A stretch of 64,000 bases of DNA. It comes from Mycosphaerella arachidis (Eukaryota > Ascomycota > Dothideomycetes > Mycosphaerellales > Mycosphaerellaceae). Position 1 is the first letter of the stretch. Each line of letters begins with the position of its first letter. The DNA lies in NCBI GenBank assembly GCA_001297265.1, contig LIHB01000066.1, positions 1-64,000 on the forward strand. The letters run 5' to 3'. The translations under genes were made by a program, and so were the position numbers. Shown here piece after piece: positions 42,519 to 53,252 of this stretch. The notes below the pieces were generated by a model. The model made no database searches. It was not told where the DNA came from and was given only the letters and a program-made list of their open reading frames with translations.

Positions 42519-44267
42519 ATGCCTGGGCGAATCCTCGGCCTGGATTTTGGACGCAATTTTTCGACGCACCACCTCGACACAACCACGATTCCAACAGTCT
42601 CGAAGAGCAAACTTCCAGAACGGCCGTTGGAAACGAGACGAGGAAGCATGGACAAGCTCGTGGGGCGACCGAAAGCACTGCTTCTCGGCAAGAAGCACAG
42701 CTCACCCGAGAACAAGTCAAAGTCCAAGGATCGATCTGGCTCGCGGGACAAACATGCTAACGAGCCCAGAACGCCCACCAAGGATGCCGTGAAGCTGAAT
42801 CTGCAGATGGAGTCGCCTCCGGCACTCATGCTTGACCCTCCGAGCCAGTCGTCAGGTGTCATTGTTTCGGGTCAACTGTACATCACACCCAACAGCCCGG
42901 AAGTGACACTGGAGAGCTGCAAGCTATTCTTGGAAAAGACCACCATTACGAAGAAGCCCGTCCAGGACAAATGCCGCGATTGCATTACCCAGGTTGTTGA
43001 CCTCCAGGAGTGGGACTTCTTCAGGAAGCCAAAGACTTTCAAGGAATCCGAAGGCATGAAGAACTTTCCCTTCTCGCATCGACTCCCAGGAAACATTCCA
43101 GCAACGACCCATGGCCAGCTCGGCAGCATCGAGTATAGTCTCCACTGCCGTGCCAAGACGACAAGTGGCGAGGAGATCCAGTTCCGTCACGACCTTCTCA
43201 TCACTCGGGCTCTTCGACCGGGACCAGACAAAACCAGCGTTCGTGTCTTTCCCCCCACAAACCTGACACTGCACGTGGTTTTGCCGAACATCGTTCACCC
43301 GATTGGCGAGTTTCCTGTGCAATGTCGCATGACCGGCATCACCACGAAGCGGGATGATACCCAGTCACGATGGAGGCTTCGAAAACTGACCTGGCGAGTC
43401 GAAGAGCACGAGAGCGTGATATCATCTGCTTGTCGCGAGCACGAACACAAGCTGGGGGAAGGCAAAGGTCTCAAGTACGAAAACACTCGACATATTGGCA
43501 TGGATGAGCTCAAGCAGGGCTGGAAGACCGATTTCACCGAAGGTGAAGTCCAAGGCGAGTTCAATGCGCACATCAACCCCACCACCAAGCCAAACTGTGG
43601 GATGGACTCTGGCAGTGGCTTCAAGGTCGCTCACAACCTCGTTCTCGAGCTCGTGATTGCCGAGGAATGGGTACCGAATAAGAAGCCTGAGAACGCCACA
43701 CCTACTGGCGCAGCGCGAGTGCTGAGGACTCAATTCGCTCTGAACGTGACGCAGCGAGCTGGCATGGGCATTGGGTGGGACGAGGAGATGCCGCCAATGT
43801 ACGACGATGTCCCAGCATCACCGCCACATTACCAGAACGACCACACCTCGATCCTCAACTACGAAGGCGAGGACCTTCACAACGACATTGAGACCTTCCA
43901 CCTAGACAGCGAGCAGAGGCCGAACAGTCAAGGTGGTACCATTACAAATTTGCCCGAGTCCCTACCGCCAAGCTACAGAACATCGGGAGGAGGCTTTTCC
44001 GACCCAAACTTCACCATGCCCGGCTCGTCTAGAGTCGTACCTACCGGACTGGGCCAAGGCTCCAACTCAGCCATCGCAGCGTCGTCGAGAGATGCGGCTG
44101 CGCCAGTCGTCACTGCTGCTGCTTCTTCTTCCACAGACACCACTCCCACCCCAAGCGCCGCAGCAACCCCTAGAATCAGCCCAGCAGCATCGAGGTCGCA
44201 GTCAGTGACGGAGGAGGGAGACGATCTGATGGCACTGCTCGATCGAACACGCCAACGTCATGGGTAG
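42519..44267 (+). CDS. Alpha-arrestin of the LDB19/ART1 type
   Basis: Single exon, 582 residues. The arrestin fold starts near residue 105 (SSGVIVSGQLYI) and includes DKCRDCITQVVDLQEWDFF, FPFSHRLPGNIPATTHGQLG and SIEYSLHCRAK, the LDB19-domain block. Two PPxY motifs, PPMY at residue 425 and PPSY at 483, are the docking sites for Rsp5/NEDD4 ubiquitin ligases. Such adaptors direct ubiquitination and endocytosis of plasma-membrane transporters when nutrients change. The C-terminal ~100 residues are Ser/Ala/Thr-rich and disordered. In other fungi this family is regulated by TORC1-dependent phosphorylation; nothing here tests that. Confidence 0.93.
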   Translation: MPGRILGLDFGRNFSTHHLDTTTIPTVSKSKLPERPLETRRGSMDKLVGRPKALLLGKKHSSPENKSKSKDRSGSRDKHANEPRTPTKDAVKLNLQMESPPALMLDPPSQSSGVIVSGQLYITPNSPEVTLESCKLFLEKTTITKKPVQDKCRDCITQVVDLQEWDFFRKPKTFKESEGMKNFPFSHRLPGNIPATTHGQLGSIEYSLHCRAKTTSGEEIQFRHDLLITRALRPGPDKTSVRVFPPTNLTLHVVLPNIVHPIGEFPVQCRMTGITTKRDDTQSRWRLRKLTWRVEEHESVISSACREHEHKLGEGKGLKYENTRHIGMDELKQGWKTDFTEGEVQGEFNAHINPTTKPNCGMDSGSGFKVAHNLVLELVIAEEWVPNKKPENATPTGAARVLRTQFALNVTQRAGMGIGWDEEMPPMYDDVPASPPHYQNDHTSILNYEGEDLHNDIETFHLDSEQRPNSQGGTITNLPESLPPSYRTSGGGFSDPNFTMPGSSRVVPTGLGQGSNSAIAASSRDAAAPVVTAAASSSTDTTPTPSAAATPRISPAASRSQSVTEEGDDLMALLDRTRQRHG

Positions 44268-45213
44268 ACCTGTCGCGGGAGAGCGCGGCGCACACCGGTC
44301 AGCAGATTCAGATCTTACGGTTCCTGTTGGAAACACTACATACATACAGCACGGAGACACAGCACAGACCCCCGAAAAGTTCGATTATTGGCTGGTTTTG
44401 TGGTCTTTTTTTTCTGGTCATCAAAGATACCCTACCCTGGAAACGGCGCACAGCGAGGCAGTATGAATTGAATGGGAGAGAGAGAGAGGTACACTTGGTC
44501 GAGGGGGGAGAGAAACAAGCAGGGGCGTTAATTTACGAACGCCGCAACGCGGGACTGATCTATCGTTTTGGAGTTCTGGGAAAGAAAGGTAGTCCTACAG
44601 CGTAGTAATTATTCTACTCTTTTCTCGTCGGCTGTCGGCTGGTGCATATTTACTCTTCTGCCTTCTTCCTCTTTCTTGACCACTTGCACTTTCAACCCAA
44701 AATGTTCCACTCACTCACTCACTCACTGGCTCACTCACTCCACGGATGCTTTCCCAGCAAGATGTCTTCCGACGCCAAGCGATGCGGTGGTGCCTCGCGT
44801 GAGAGCGCTATAGAGCTACAGCATGCGTCGCTTGACTGCACTGCCCCGATGCGAGCTGCGGCATGGCATAGCATAGCATAGCATAGCATAGCATAGCATA
44901 CAAGGATGGAATGATGGTTGGATGGATGGATGGAGGGCACGAGGCATCCGGTGCAGCGGAGGGGCACGGCTTTGCTTGCAGTATGATGAAATGAATCTAG
45001 TACAGGCCAGTTTCTGTCGTCCTGTCCTGTCCTGTCCTACCAAGTTACAGCTGTGGATGGATCTGTCTGATGGCCGGACTCGTTCTCAAAACCCCCCAAA
45101 AAGCCCTTTCCGTCCATGCTGCGTTTCTTCCCACGGCCCCAACGCGGTCGCCCCCAGGTAAACTGCTTTCCTGCGCTGAGAGGTGCGCGTTCCTTCAATC
45201 CTCCGCCTCGGCC
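44268..45213. other. Convergent intergenic region rich in simple repeats
   Basis: It holds CACT repeats near 44708-44740, the GCATA array, GGAT repeats near 44913-44935 and GTCCT repeats near 45018-45038. No gene was recognised. Confidence 0.6.
44866..44900. repeat. (GCATA)7 microsatellite
   Basis: Seven perfect 5-bp units run from 44866 to 44900, directly after one imperfect unit (GCATG). It is likely variable in copy number between strains. Confidence 0.9.
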
Positions 45214-47358
45214 TCAGCCTTCGCGGCTGGAGCTGGTCGTCGCTCTATCTCTGCCCTTGTCACGGTCATCGCGGTCCCTTTCACGTTCACGATCACGATC
45301 GCGGTCTCGACCTGCGTCTCGATCGCGTGAGCGCTCACGGTGACTTGGGACGTAACGGTCTTCTCGAGGTCTGCTTCGCTCTCGCCGTCGTGGTCTGTCA
45401 TCATCGGCATCACGAGCTCCGCCGCCGCCACCCCCACCGGGAATCCATCGGTCTATGCCCACGCTGCTGCGCTCCCGCGAATCGTAGCGTGACCTTCTGC
45501 GATGATCTGGGCTTCTGTTACGCTCGCGTGTGCGGGCGGGTGTACGATCGCGCTCATCTCTAATGCGAGTGGTCGACGCGCGCGGTGGTGATCTATCTCG
45601 TTCGTCCCTGATACGTGTGGTCGACTCGCGCGGCTTGTCCTTGGCGTCGGTGTCGTCTTCGCGAGCACGTCTTCGTGGCGCTTCCTCGTCTTCCTTCGCC
45701 TTGCCAGCGGGCGCGCCAGCCGGACCACCTGGTATGTAGCGGTCAATGCCAGGAGGACTGCGACTGCGGTCTCTGCGGCTGCCACGGTCTCTGGAACGTT
45801 CTCTGCGACGTACTGGTGACCTGGAACGTGATCGCTCGCGCCGTCGTGGTGGGCTGCGACTCTGACTGGCGTTGCGGCGAGCCCCTGCTGGTCGGTAGGT
45901 ATTGGAGTCGCGGAAGACGTCTCGATACGAATCCCTGCTCTTACTACGGGCAGTCCGTTCGACGACTTCGCCTTCCTCGCCACGTTCTCGCTCTCGGTCA
46001 CGGCTCCTCTCACGACCGACATATCGATCGTACCGACCTCGGCTACGTGAACGGACTCTGCTGTCTCGATCCCGGTCTCGACGTATGGGAGACCTCGAAC
46101 GTTCGCGGCGATCATCTGGTCTTCGAGATCTCCAGGCGTCTCGCTCTGCACTGGCATCGCGGTAGCTGGACTCGCGTCGAGAGTCGAGCCGTGATCCTCG
46201 GCGATCGTCAGGTGTAGGCTCTCGTCGACGGCTGCTGCTGAATGTGGACCGTGATGGTGAAGGTGATCGTACGCGTGGGCGATCCTCCGGTCTCATCGAT
46301 GCTCTCGGTCCTGTGGGAGGGGCTATTGCCGGCTTGTCGCCCTTTCTAAGAGTCAGAGAAGTAGGCATTAGGCCCTGCGCGCGCATCTGGTCTTTGCTGG
46401 CGTTGTTTCTGGGCGCAGCTTGGTGCTTGAGGCGTGCAGGCGGCTCCATGCTCTCGCTGCGCTCCAGTTCTGGACGTCGTGCCTTCTCAGCCATTTCCTG
46501 ACCCTCTTTGAGCAGCAGATCCAGTGCTTCTGCTTCCAGACGCTTCTGCTCTGCCTCGGCCCGTTCGCGTCGTCGTCTTTCTCGCTCTTCCTGTTCAGCT
46601 TTCTCCTTCTCCTCTGCTTTCTTCTTTGCCGCCTCACGATCTTCATTGTACTTCCTGATCCTCTCCCGCTCGCGTTCTTTCTCTGCATTCTTCCACGCCT
46701 CTCGCTCTGCGCGTCTCTTTTGCTCGGCTTGCAGTTTCGCAGTCTCTTTCAATAGTGCCTCCTGCTTCTTCTTGAGCATCTCGAGCTCCTTCTTCTTCTG
46801 CTCCTGTGCCTCTCGCTTTGCACGTTTCTTCTCTTCCTCCTTGTATTTCGCCTGGCGTTCTTGGCGTCGGATCTCAGCCTCCTCAGCGTAGGCTTCATCG
46901 CTCTTCAGACCCTTGCGATACTCCTCGTTGGCCAGCTCTCCACCAACCTCGTCTGCTCTGATCCCACGTAGGGCTCGCTCCGCATTCTGCATGTACTGGT
47001 CGATGTAGGCGTCAATGTCCTGTTCGGTCTTTCCATAGACATCTCCACGCGCAGCACTGCCTTCCAGCAGTGGAGCAGCAATGCGGCGGTCGGGCTTCAA
47101 GTACTTTAGTGGATCGCGGTCGATCTCTTGGGCGGTGAATGCTCGGAGTGACGCCTCAAACATGCCGCGCTTTGCGCTCTCGTTGTATTTCTGGAAAGTC
47201 TTCTTTCGCAATGCGTCGAACTCGCCCTTCTTCTTGAATGTGTGTAGCATGCTGTCAATGCTGGCGCGTTGAGTGGACGATAGTGGCAGTTCCGAGATCT
47301 TGGGCCTTTTGCGCGGCGGCAGCTCCCAGTCGCCGTTCGTGGTGTCGGTCGTGGCCAT
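45214..47358 (-). CDS. COMPASS component Shg1-like, RS-rich
   Basis: Single exon, 714 residues. The N-terminal domain (FKKKGEFDALRKKTFQKYNE, RGMFEASLRAFTAQEIDRDP, TEQDIDAYIDQYM) matches the BOD1/SHG1 domain of the Set1/COMPASS histone H3K4 methyltransferase complex. A roughly 150-residue Lys/Glu/Arg coiled coil follows (about 150-300), then a long Arg-Ser/Arg-Asp-rich tail resembling SR splicing proteins, with repeated STTRIRDERDR units. Yeast Shg1 is only about 140 residues; the long charged tail is typical of filamentous fungi. Nuclear function is inferred. It is transcribed divergently from the small membrane protein gene. Confidence 0.85.
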   Translation of the reverse strand: MATTDTTNGDWELPPRKRPKISELPLSSTQRASIDSMLHTFKKKGEFDALRKKTFQKYNESAKRGMFEASLRAFTAQEIDRDPLKYLKPDRRIAAPLLEGSAARGDVYGKTEQDIDAYIDQYMQNAERALRGIRADEVGGELANEEYRKGLKSDEAYAEEAEIRRQERQAKYKEEEKKRAKREAQEQKKKELEMLKKKQEALLKETAKLQAEQKRRAEREAWKNAEKERERERIRKYNEDREAAKKKAEEKEKAEQEERERRRRERAEAEQKRLEAEALDLLLKEGQEMAEKARRPELERSESMEPPARLKHQAAPRNNASKDQMRAQGLMPTSLTLRKGDKPAIAPPTGPRASMRPEDRPRVRSPSPSRSTFSSSRRREPTPDDRRGSRLDSRRESSYRDASAERDAWRSRRPDDRRERSRSPIRRDRDRDSRVRSRSRGRYDRYVGRERSRDRERERGEEGEVVERTARSKSRDSYRDVFRDSNTYRPAGARRNASQSRSPPRRRERSRSRSPVRRRERSRDRGSRRDRSRSPPGIDRYIPGGPAGAPAGKAKEDEEAPRRRAREDDTDAKDKPRESTTRIRDERDRSPPRASTTRIRDERDRTPARTRERNRSPDHRRRSRYDSRERSSVGIDRWIPGGGGGGGARDADDDRPRRRERSRPREDRYVPSHRERSRDRDAGRDRDRDRERERDRDDRDKGRDRATTSSSREG

Positions 47359-47688
47359 ATTGGCGGCTCACGGGATGAAAGTGAGGCCAAGAGTGAGCGA
47401 ATGTGTTATGAGTTATATCCGGGAGCAGACGGCGATGCAAGGAGGGATCGCTACGATGCAGTAGATGGCCCTCGGCGTGTTCCGATCCGCTCGAAACCCT
47501 GGCTTGGCTTGCGGAAGCTTGGGATGGAAGGAGAGCTGACACCAAAGGCCCAGACACAACAACACGAGAACCTGACCACCACACCCTCACTCTCAAGACA
47601 TTCACGACCGACATCCGAGGGCAGGCTCTCACATTGCGCGTCTGACGATTGCCCAATCTACCCGCGCGACACCAGCACATTCGCAAAC
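47359..47688. promoter_or_regulatory. Divergent promoter region, Shg1-like / small membrane protein
   Basis: A 330-bp spacer lies between opposite start codons. No specific motif is claimed. Confidence 0.45.
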
Positions 47689-48118
47689 ATGGTGAACAAG
47701 ATCCTGTTTTGGAGCGGCTTCGGTAAGAACAGTCTCTGGAGCGCTGTATACCACTATAGCCTCTGATCATGTATATGCAGGCCTCGCTGTCAGGTTCTGG
47801 CAACTTGGCATCGAAATGCGACCCTTCTTCCAGCGCGAGAACTGGATTATCTACCCCATTTACGGCGGCCTTGGGGCATCTTTCGGCTACTGGTTGCAAG
47901 GCGTTGAAGACAGACAGATGCGCTACCTCTCAGAAGCCAGGCAACGACTGATTGAGAAGAGGAAGAGGAGAGCGCAGAGGGAGGGCGCGCCAGAGATTGG
48001 CACATATCAGCAGAGGGAGCAAGAGGGCCTTCACGCAAGCCCCAGAATTGTGCTCGAGAGGGATGCTCTCGCGCTACCTGCTGAGGTTATCAAGGAGAGG
48101 ACTGCGGCTAATCAGTGA
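47689..48118 (+). CDS. Small membrane protein, possibly a complex I accessory subunit
   Basis: Two exons, 47689-47722 and 47781-48118, with a 58-bp intron (GTAAGA...TGCAG), give 123 residues. The N-terminus MVNKILFWSGFGLAVRFWQL is hydrophobic and a second hydrophobic stretch (IIYPIYGGLGASFGYWLQGV) follows. A basic coiled segment (RLIEKRKRRAQRE) then leads to a charged tail. The layout resembles small fungal NADH:ubiquinone oxidoreductase accessory subunits (NDUFB4/B15-like) of the inner mitochondrial membrane, but I am unsure of that name. The splice junction restores G-LAVRFWQLG in frame, which supports the gene model. Confidence 0.8.
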
Positions 48119-48653
48119 AATTGGAGAGTGCAAGCGTGCTAGAGAGGAAGGGTGCTGGTGATGATAGATGTGGTGGGAGCAACGGATTGAGCTGCAGAGA
48201 GACATGACGAGGAAAGAGCAGCATGATGCGCCAAACGCTTCACTTCATCGCTGCAGCTCACCACTTTAGCCATGGGCTGTATGATGGGAGCGCATCTTGC
48301 AGATCGCAATTGGCTTGGCGTTATATATGGTCTCACAACAAGCCCAACCAGAACGTCTGAAGAAAGCAGTACCGCGTCAGCTCTTGAACACATCGTCTCC
48401 CTTGAAACAGAGCATCTGCTCACATGATACGTCTCCTCATCCTGCTATTGTGACATGCCGTTGATCAAATCACCCGTTGGCGGCTGTGCCGAAATGGATG
48501 GAAGCCAGGATGCAAAACGTACTGGCCGCGTCACTGAGAACACCTTTCCTTCTACAGTATCATCCACAATAGCAATGCCGTGGAAAAAACAACGCCAATG
48601 CCTCATCATGTGAGGCAGTACAGTCTCTACAACACACCTCCATACCCCCAGCA
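48119..48653. other. Intergenic, nothing recognised
   Basis: This is the presumed promoter of the CofD-family gene and 3' region of the small membrane protein gene. Confidence 0.45.
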
Positions 48654-50284
48654 ATGGCGTCGCATGATTTCGCAAATGGCCGACAAGGTTCGCTCCGCTT
48701 GACCGCGACAGAACCAACACCTCCGCGAACTCCAGCTCTTGTAGCATTCGGACGATCGACCAGCGGCGGCATCGTTGTCTTTTCTGGAGGGAGCGCGGCG
48801 AACAGTCTTGTCGACGTCTTCAACGAGATACGCGAAGCGAATCACAATTGCCACTTGAGCTATGTGATACCCATCTCCGACAATGGAGGTTCTTCGAGCG
48901 AGCTGATTCGAGTGTTTGGAGGGCCTGGTATGATACGCGCAACAACCTCCACTGCACTCTAGTTGACCTTGGCATCAGGCATTGGAGACGTTCGATCTCG
49001 CCTGGTGCGACTGATCCCCAATGACGGCGACGAAGCCAAAGCCACGAAAGACTTCTTCAACTATCGCCTGCCAAACGCGTATGCACCGGCAAGACTGGAA
49101 TGGCTGGATATCGTCGAAGGCACCCATGGACTCTGGACCGGCATATCGAGTCCCAAGAAGGAGCTCATTCGAAGCTTTCTAAATTCGATCAACTCCGAGG
49201 CCATCAAGCGAATTCGACCGACGAGTAGATTCGACTACTCTGGGGCGAGTATTGGGAATCTGTTTTTGACTGGGTCTGTGATTCTACGACTGGCTCCTCT
49301 AGTATGCCATGCTGACCTCGCGCAGAGCTAGACTGTTCACTGGCAGCTTCGAGGCCGCGATACACCTCGTGTCGAGTATATGCAATGTCCCGGGCACTGT
49401 CTCGATCCTACCAGTACTGAACACGAACTTTGCCCATCACATCGCCGCTGGTCTGGCTGATGGCTCTGTGATCGTTGGACAGAACAACATCAGTCATCCG
49501 AGTGTGCCAGCTGTAGATGTCAGTCACATTCCTACTTCGCCTGGTCAGCTCCTCAAGGCACAGACAGAGGAACACGACAAAGTCGAAGATGCCAACATGC
49601 CAGGAACTCTGCCAACGCTGCGGAAACCAGCCATTGTCTTCTCCAAAGAAGATGAAGAAGAGCTCCCAGCACGCATCGATCGCCTCTGGTACATCAACCC
49701 TTATGGTCAGGAGATCATCATACCGGCCAACCCACGAGTCGTCGAAGCCATCAAGAGCTCCTCGTGCGTGATTTACAGCATCGGCAGTCTCTTCACATCT
49801 ATCGTGCCGTCTTTGGTGCTTCGAGGTGTAGGGGAGGCCGTTGCATCCCCCTCAATCGGGACAAAAGTCTTGATCCTCAACGGCACGCTTGATCGAGAGA
49901 CTGGTCCTTCCACCGATGCGTACACTGCCATGGACTTTGTTGCTGCAATTGCGAACGCTTGTGCTGACTCTCGCGGCTTATCACGGCCAGAGCCTCACGA
50001 CTACTGGCAGTATGTTACTCACATTGTCTATTTGGATTCGCCATCAGGACCGAGGCTCGATAAGGATGCTTTCAACAAGGTGCGTACATGCTCTCTTTCC
50101 CATTTCGAAATATCATCACTGATGTTTATAGATTGGCATCGAGTCTCTTCGTTGCTACGGTCGCAAAGATGAGAATGGCAAGAGTGGCCGGTATGACTCT
50201 AGAGCGCTCACGCAAGCACTGGAAGCGATCATCGGACGCAAAGATCCCAGAGGTATCTCAAGGCGCAACACACTCATAGGATGA
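48654..50284 (+). CDS. CofD/UPF0052-family protein (yeast YNL011C-like)
   Basis: Four exons, 48654-48927, 48979-49273, 49326-50079 and 50132-50284, with introns of 51-52 bp, give 491 residues. The fold signature is FSGGSAANSLVDVF near residue 44, SDNGGSSSELIRVFGGPG and GIGDVRSRLVRLIP across the first junction, and DYSGASIGNLFLTG and NTNFAHHIAAGL later. The archaeal and bacterial relatives are 2-phospho-L-lactate transferases (CofD) and YvcK proteins. Fungi lack F420, so the eukaryotic role is unknown; a sugar-nucleotide or phosphate-linked substrate is possible. Exon 4 ends in a basic segment (GRKDPRGISRRNTLIG). Confidence 0.88.
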
Positions 50285-50827
50285 GCAAGCAAAGTCCGAT
50301 GAGCACGCATGGAATGCCAGCTTAGGACGCCGCAAAGGATACCGCATAGGATAACGCAGTCATTGCACGAAGCGCAGCTGATTCTGCTGATACGCGGGCG
50401 TGCCTCATGCCAAATATCGAAGGCACGACATCTGATCGGCCAGAGCGTATGTCATCGGCAGAGTCGTGGCGTGGATGAAAGCGCGAGCGACGTGCTTGTC
50501 CTTCCTACATAGCGCTGCAGCCATGCTAGCAGGCTGCCGACCAGTATGTTCAAGCAGAGGCCTTTGCTTTGACAATAACAGAGAGCACTGAACCAATATC
50601 TGTCGGCAAAGTCGCGCCCACCGCAGCTTCGACCCCACCAAACGATAGGAACAGGGAACCGCCCGCCCGCGATTCAAACGAGCGTTCGATCATCTCTCAG
50701 CACCTCTGAACGTCGTCGTATCACAATTGAAGATGACAGTCTTAGCTTGATTGTACTATAATACTCTTCCTACAACAGTGTCGTATGTGGCTCAAAAAGA
50801 CTAACAGCTAAGCCAGCAGTATCCAAC
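50285..50827. other. Intergenic, nothing recognised
   Basis: It is presumed to hold the promoter of the oxidoreductase gene. A GC-rich segment at 50662-50674 (CCGCCCGCCCGCG) is the only oddity. Confidence 0.45.
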
Positions 50828-51916
50828 ATGGCATTGAAACCATTCCACGTCGCGGTCGTGGGCTACGGTCTCTCAGCCAAGATCTTCCACATCCCCTTCA
50901 TCCTCGCTCTGCCGGAAGAATTCAAGTTGTATGGCGTTGTACAGAGAACGCCAAAGCCGGACGACGATGCCGCGAGGGACCACCGGGACATCAAGATATG
51001 GCGTTCAGTGGATGAGGTCTACGCCGACCCGGACGTCGACGTCGTGATCATCACTACCACACCAGAGACGCACTTTGACATGACCAAGAAGAGCATGGAG
51101 AGCGGCAAGAACGTGGTCGTGGAGAAGCCATTTGTGCCAACGGCTAAAGAAGCACTAGAGCTGGCAGATATCGCAAAGAAGACGGGCAAGAAGCTGGCTG
51201 TATACCAAAACCGACGATGGGACGCAGACTTTCTGACACTGAAGAAGATCATTGCCGATGGTGATCTTGGGGAGGTATCTGACTTCCAGACACATTTCGA
51301 TCGTCACCGCCCAGATCCGCCGCCCATTGGCTCATGGAAGAGCGAGGACAAGCCGGCACATGGAACATTGTACGATCTGGGCACGCACTTGATCGATCAA
51401 GTCTACTGCTTGTTCGGCATGCCAAAAAGCGTCACTGGCTTCGTCGGGATCTCCAGACGCGGCGTCAGTGGAGGTGCAGCAGATACCATCACAGTCCTCC
51501 TCCACTACGATGGGCCCATCCTCGTCACCGTAAAGGCCGGCGTCATCAGTCCAGAAGAGGAGCAGCTCCGCTACTGGGTCCGAGGCACCAAAGGCAGCTT
51601 TAAGAAGTTTCACCTTGATGTTCAGGAAGATCAGCTAAGGCTACATGGCATTGGACCTGGGCACAAAGATTATGGGGTTGATCCTGAGAGCCATTATGGT
51701 ACGTTGATCAAGGTGCCGCATGAGAAGGCGAAGCCGCAGGTGCAGAGGTATCCTACTTTGAAGCCGGCGACGTATGTAGAGTACTACCGAATCTTTGGCA
51801 AGGCGCTGCGGGAGGAGGGAGACGTGCCGGTCAGTGCGGAGCAGGTGGCGGATGTGTTGAGAATCATCGAAGCGGCTTTGACAAGTTCGAAGCAGGGCAG
51901 GACGGTTGAGCTCTAG
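50828..51916 (+). CDS. Gfo/Idh/MocA-family NAD(P)-dependent oxidoreductase
   Basis: Single exon, 362 residues, typical length. The N-terminal Rossmann motif VVGYGLSAKIFHIPFI at about residues 10-25 is followed by the family hallmark VVVEKPFVP near residue 97 and YQNRRWDADFLTLKKI in the C-terminal alpha/beta domain. The catalytic His/Lys pair region is TLYDLGTHLIDQVYCLFG. Members oxidise sugars, inositols, dihydrodiols or biliverdin; the substrate here is unknown. No targeting signal is seen, so it is cytosolic by default. A decayed second copy of the same family lies at about 57590-58358. Confidence 0.93.
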   Translation: MALKPFHVAVVGYGLSAKIFHIPFILALPEEFKLYGVVQRTPKPDDDAARDHRDIKIWRSVDEVYADPDVDVVIITTTPETHFDMTKKSMESGKNVVVEKPFVPTAKEALELADIAKKTGKKLAVYQNRRWDADFLTLKKIIADGDLGEVSDFQTHFDRHRPDPPPIGSWKSEDKPAHGTLYDLGTHLIDQVYCLFGMPKSVTGFVGISRRGVSGGAADTITVLLHYDGPILVTVKAGVISPEEEQLRYWVRGTKGSFKKFHLDVQEDQLRLHGIGPGHKDYGVDPESHYGTLIKVPHEKAKPQVQRYPTLKPATYVEYYRIFGKALREEGDVPVSAEQVADVLRIIEAALTSSKQGRTVEL

Positions 51917-52327
51917 GTTCAGAGATGGTAGAGGCCAGGAGGTAGTAGACGTCGACCTTCATGCGATGTGTCCTCGATCTTGGCCTTCCGGCACCTCTCG
52001 ATTGCTGCATCTGTTGGCTAGGATGGAGCATTTCTCTGCCGTCTCTTTGTTAGATTGCTGATCGATCTTCTTGCCAGCAGGACTGGACGGATGGACCATT
52101 GTAATAGCAACACCGGGCGAAGGAATTTTGTTTCATTGGGCTCTGAAGTTCGCGACACCATGCAGCTGCAACTACTGCAGGCAGCCGGTTTCAGCAGCTC
52201 AGCCACGATCTCAGAGGCGAAGTTGTGCGGCCTAAGTGTCACAAAATCTACACGTTCAAGGCGGATTTGGAGCAGCATCTGGCTACGACTCCTCTCTTCG
52301 CAGTGCCTTCTTGTTGAGTCGCTGCCT
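51917..52327. other. Intergenic, nothing recognised
   Basis: It lies between the oxidoreductase stop and the first recognisable HET sequence. An open frame running into the HET relic starts at 52055, but its first 90 codons have no family signal. Confidence 0.4.
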
Positions 52328-53252
52328 ATGACTGATACGACTGTGGCCGAGGAAACCGTGATTGCTTCATTGACCAATGGCCATTCTCTCACTGGAAACA
52401 TATACGACAAGATACCACTTCTGACAGACTGTTTCAGCATTCGTGTTTTAGACATCTTGCCTGGACGAGACGGAGAGTCAATCGGATGCAAGCTACGAAC
52501 GACCCATTTCAATGCCAGCACAACTTATGGGCATCATCGTACACTTGGGGTGAGCTCGAAGAAAGCAAGCCCATCACGATCAATGGACAGCAGTTCCTGG
52601 ACACTAGAAATCTGGAGGGAGCTTATACCGTCTGAGAAGACACGGCAAGCGTCGACGTATCTGGGTGGACGCTGCCTGCATGAATTACGATGATCTCAAG
52701 GGACGTGAGACCTACGTTCTTCGAATGGCATACAATTACCGTGACGCCGAGCAGGTCGTTATATGGCTAGGGACTGGCAGTCACGCTACTAATGCTGCGA
52801 TCCTCCATGCCAATAATGAATCAGTATTGCCCGTGTTGCAGAAACCAGACGATTCTATGTGGCCGACGAGCCCGATCTACACAGTGCAAAAACGTAGACA
52901 TGAGGAGCAACAGCACTCGGCACCGGTCATTCTTCGCGGAACTCCGTAGCTCATATCGCACGCATGGTTTAATCGTGTCTGATGGAGCAAGACTGATAGA
53001 GGATGGCCTTTGGTGGTTACAACACACTGTGCAACCTTTGAGGTCACAGATCCGCGCGATAAGCTCTATCATCTACTTGGACTAATTGGATGCCCGCTGG
53101 GATCACAAATCCAGGTTGACTACACGGCCGAATTGCATGATCTTATGAGGAAGTCGATGTTCACACAGGTGGACTTGCACCATGACCTGGACCTCTTTGT
53201 GCTGTGTGACGTGACAGCACCTATCAGATCACGGTATACTTGGGACACCTGA
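52328..53252 (+). pseudogene. HET-domain (heterokaryon incompatibility) pseudogene
   Basis: From MTDTTVAEETV at 52328 the frame reads FSIRVLDILPGRDGESIGCK, the classic start of a HET domain. It shifts to WASSYTWGELEESKPITING near 52530-52580 (the S-Y-x-W-G motif), then to RIWVDAACMNYDDLKGRE and VVIWLGTGS near 52650-52780 (the W-[IV]-D-x-x-C-[IM]-N-x-x-D motif). A stop at 52947-52949 follows. Near 53040-53110 EVTDPRDKLYHLLGLIG, the conserved A-x-D-P-R-D-x-[VL] block after the domain, is still readable and closes at 53252. At least three lesions make it non-functional. HET proteins trigger cell death on fusion of unlike hyphae; the death-effector C-terminus is absent. Confidence 0.85.

Noticed and set aside
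44700..45040. CRISPR-like or centromeric repeat array
   Set aside because: The repeats are simple 4-5 bp microsatellites without spacers.
45453..46157. Long minus-strand alternate frame in the Shg1-like gene
   Set aside because: It is a shadow of the Arg/Ser-rich tail; the real frame carries the conserved N-terminal domain and runs throughout.
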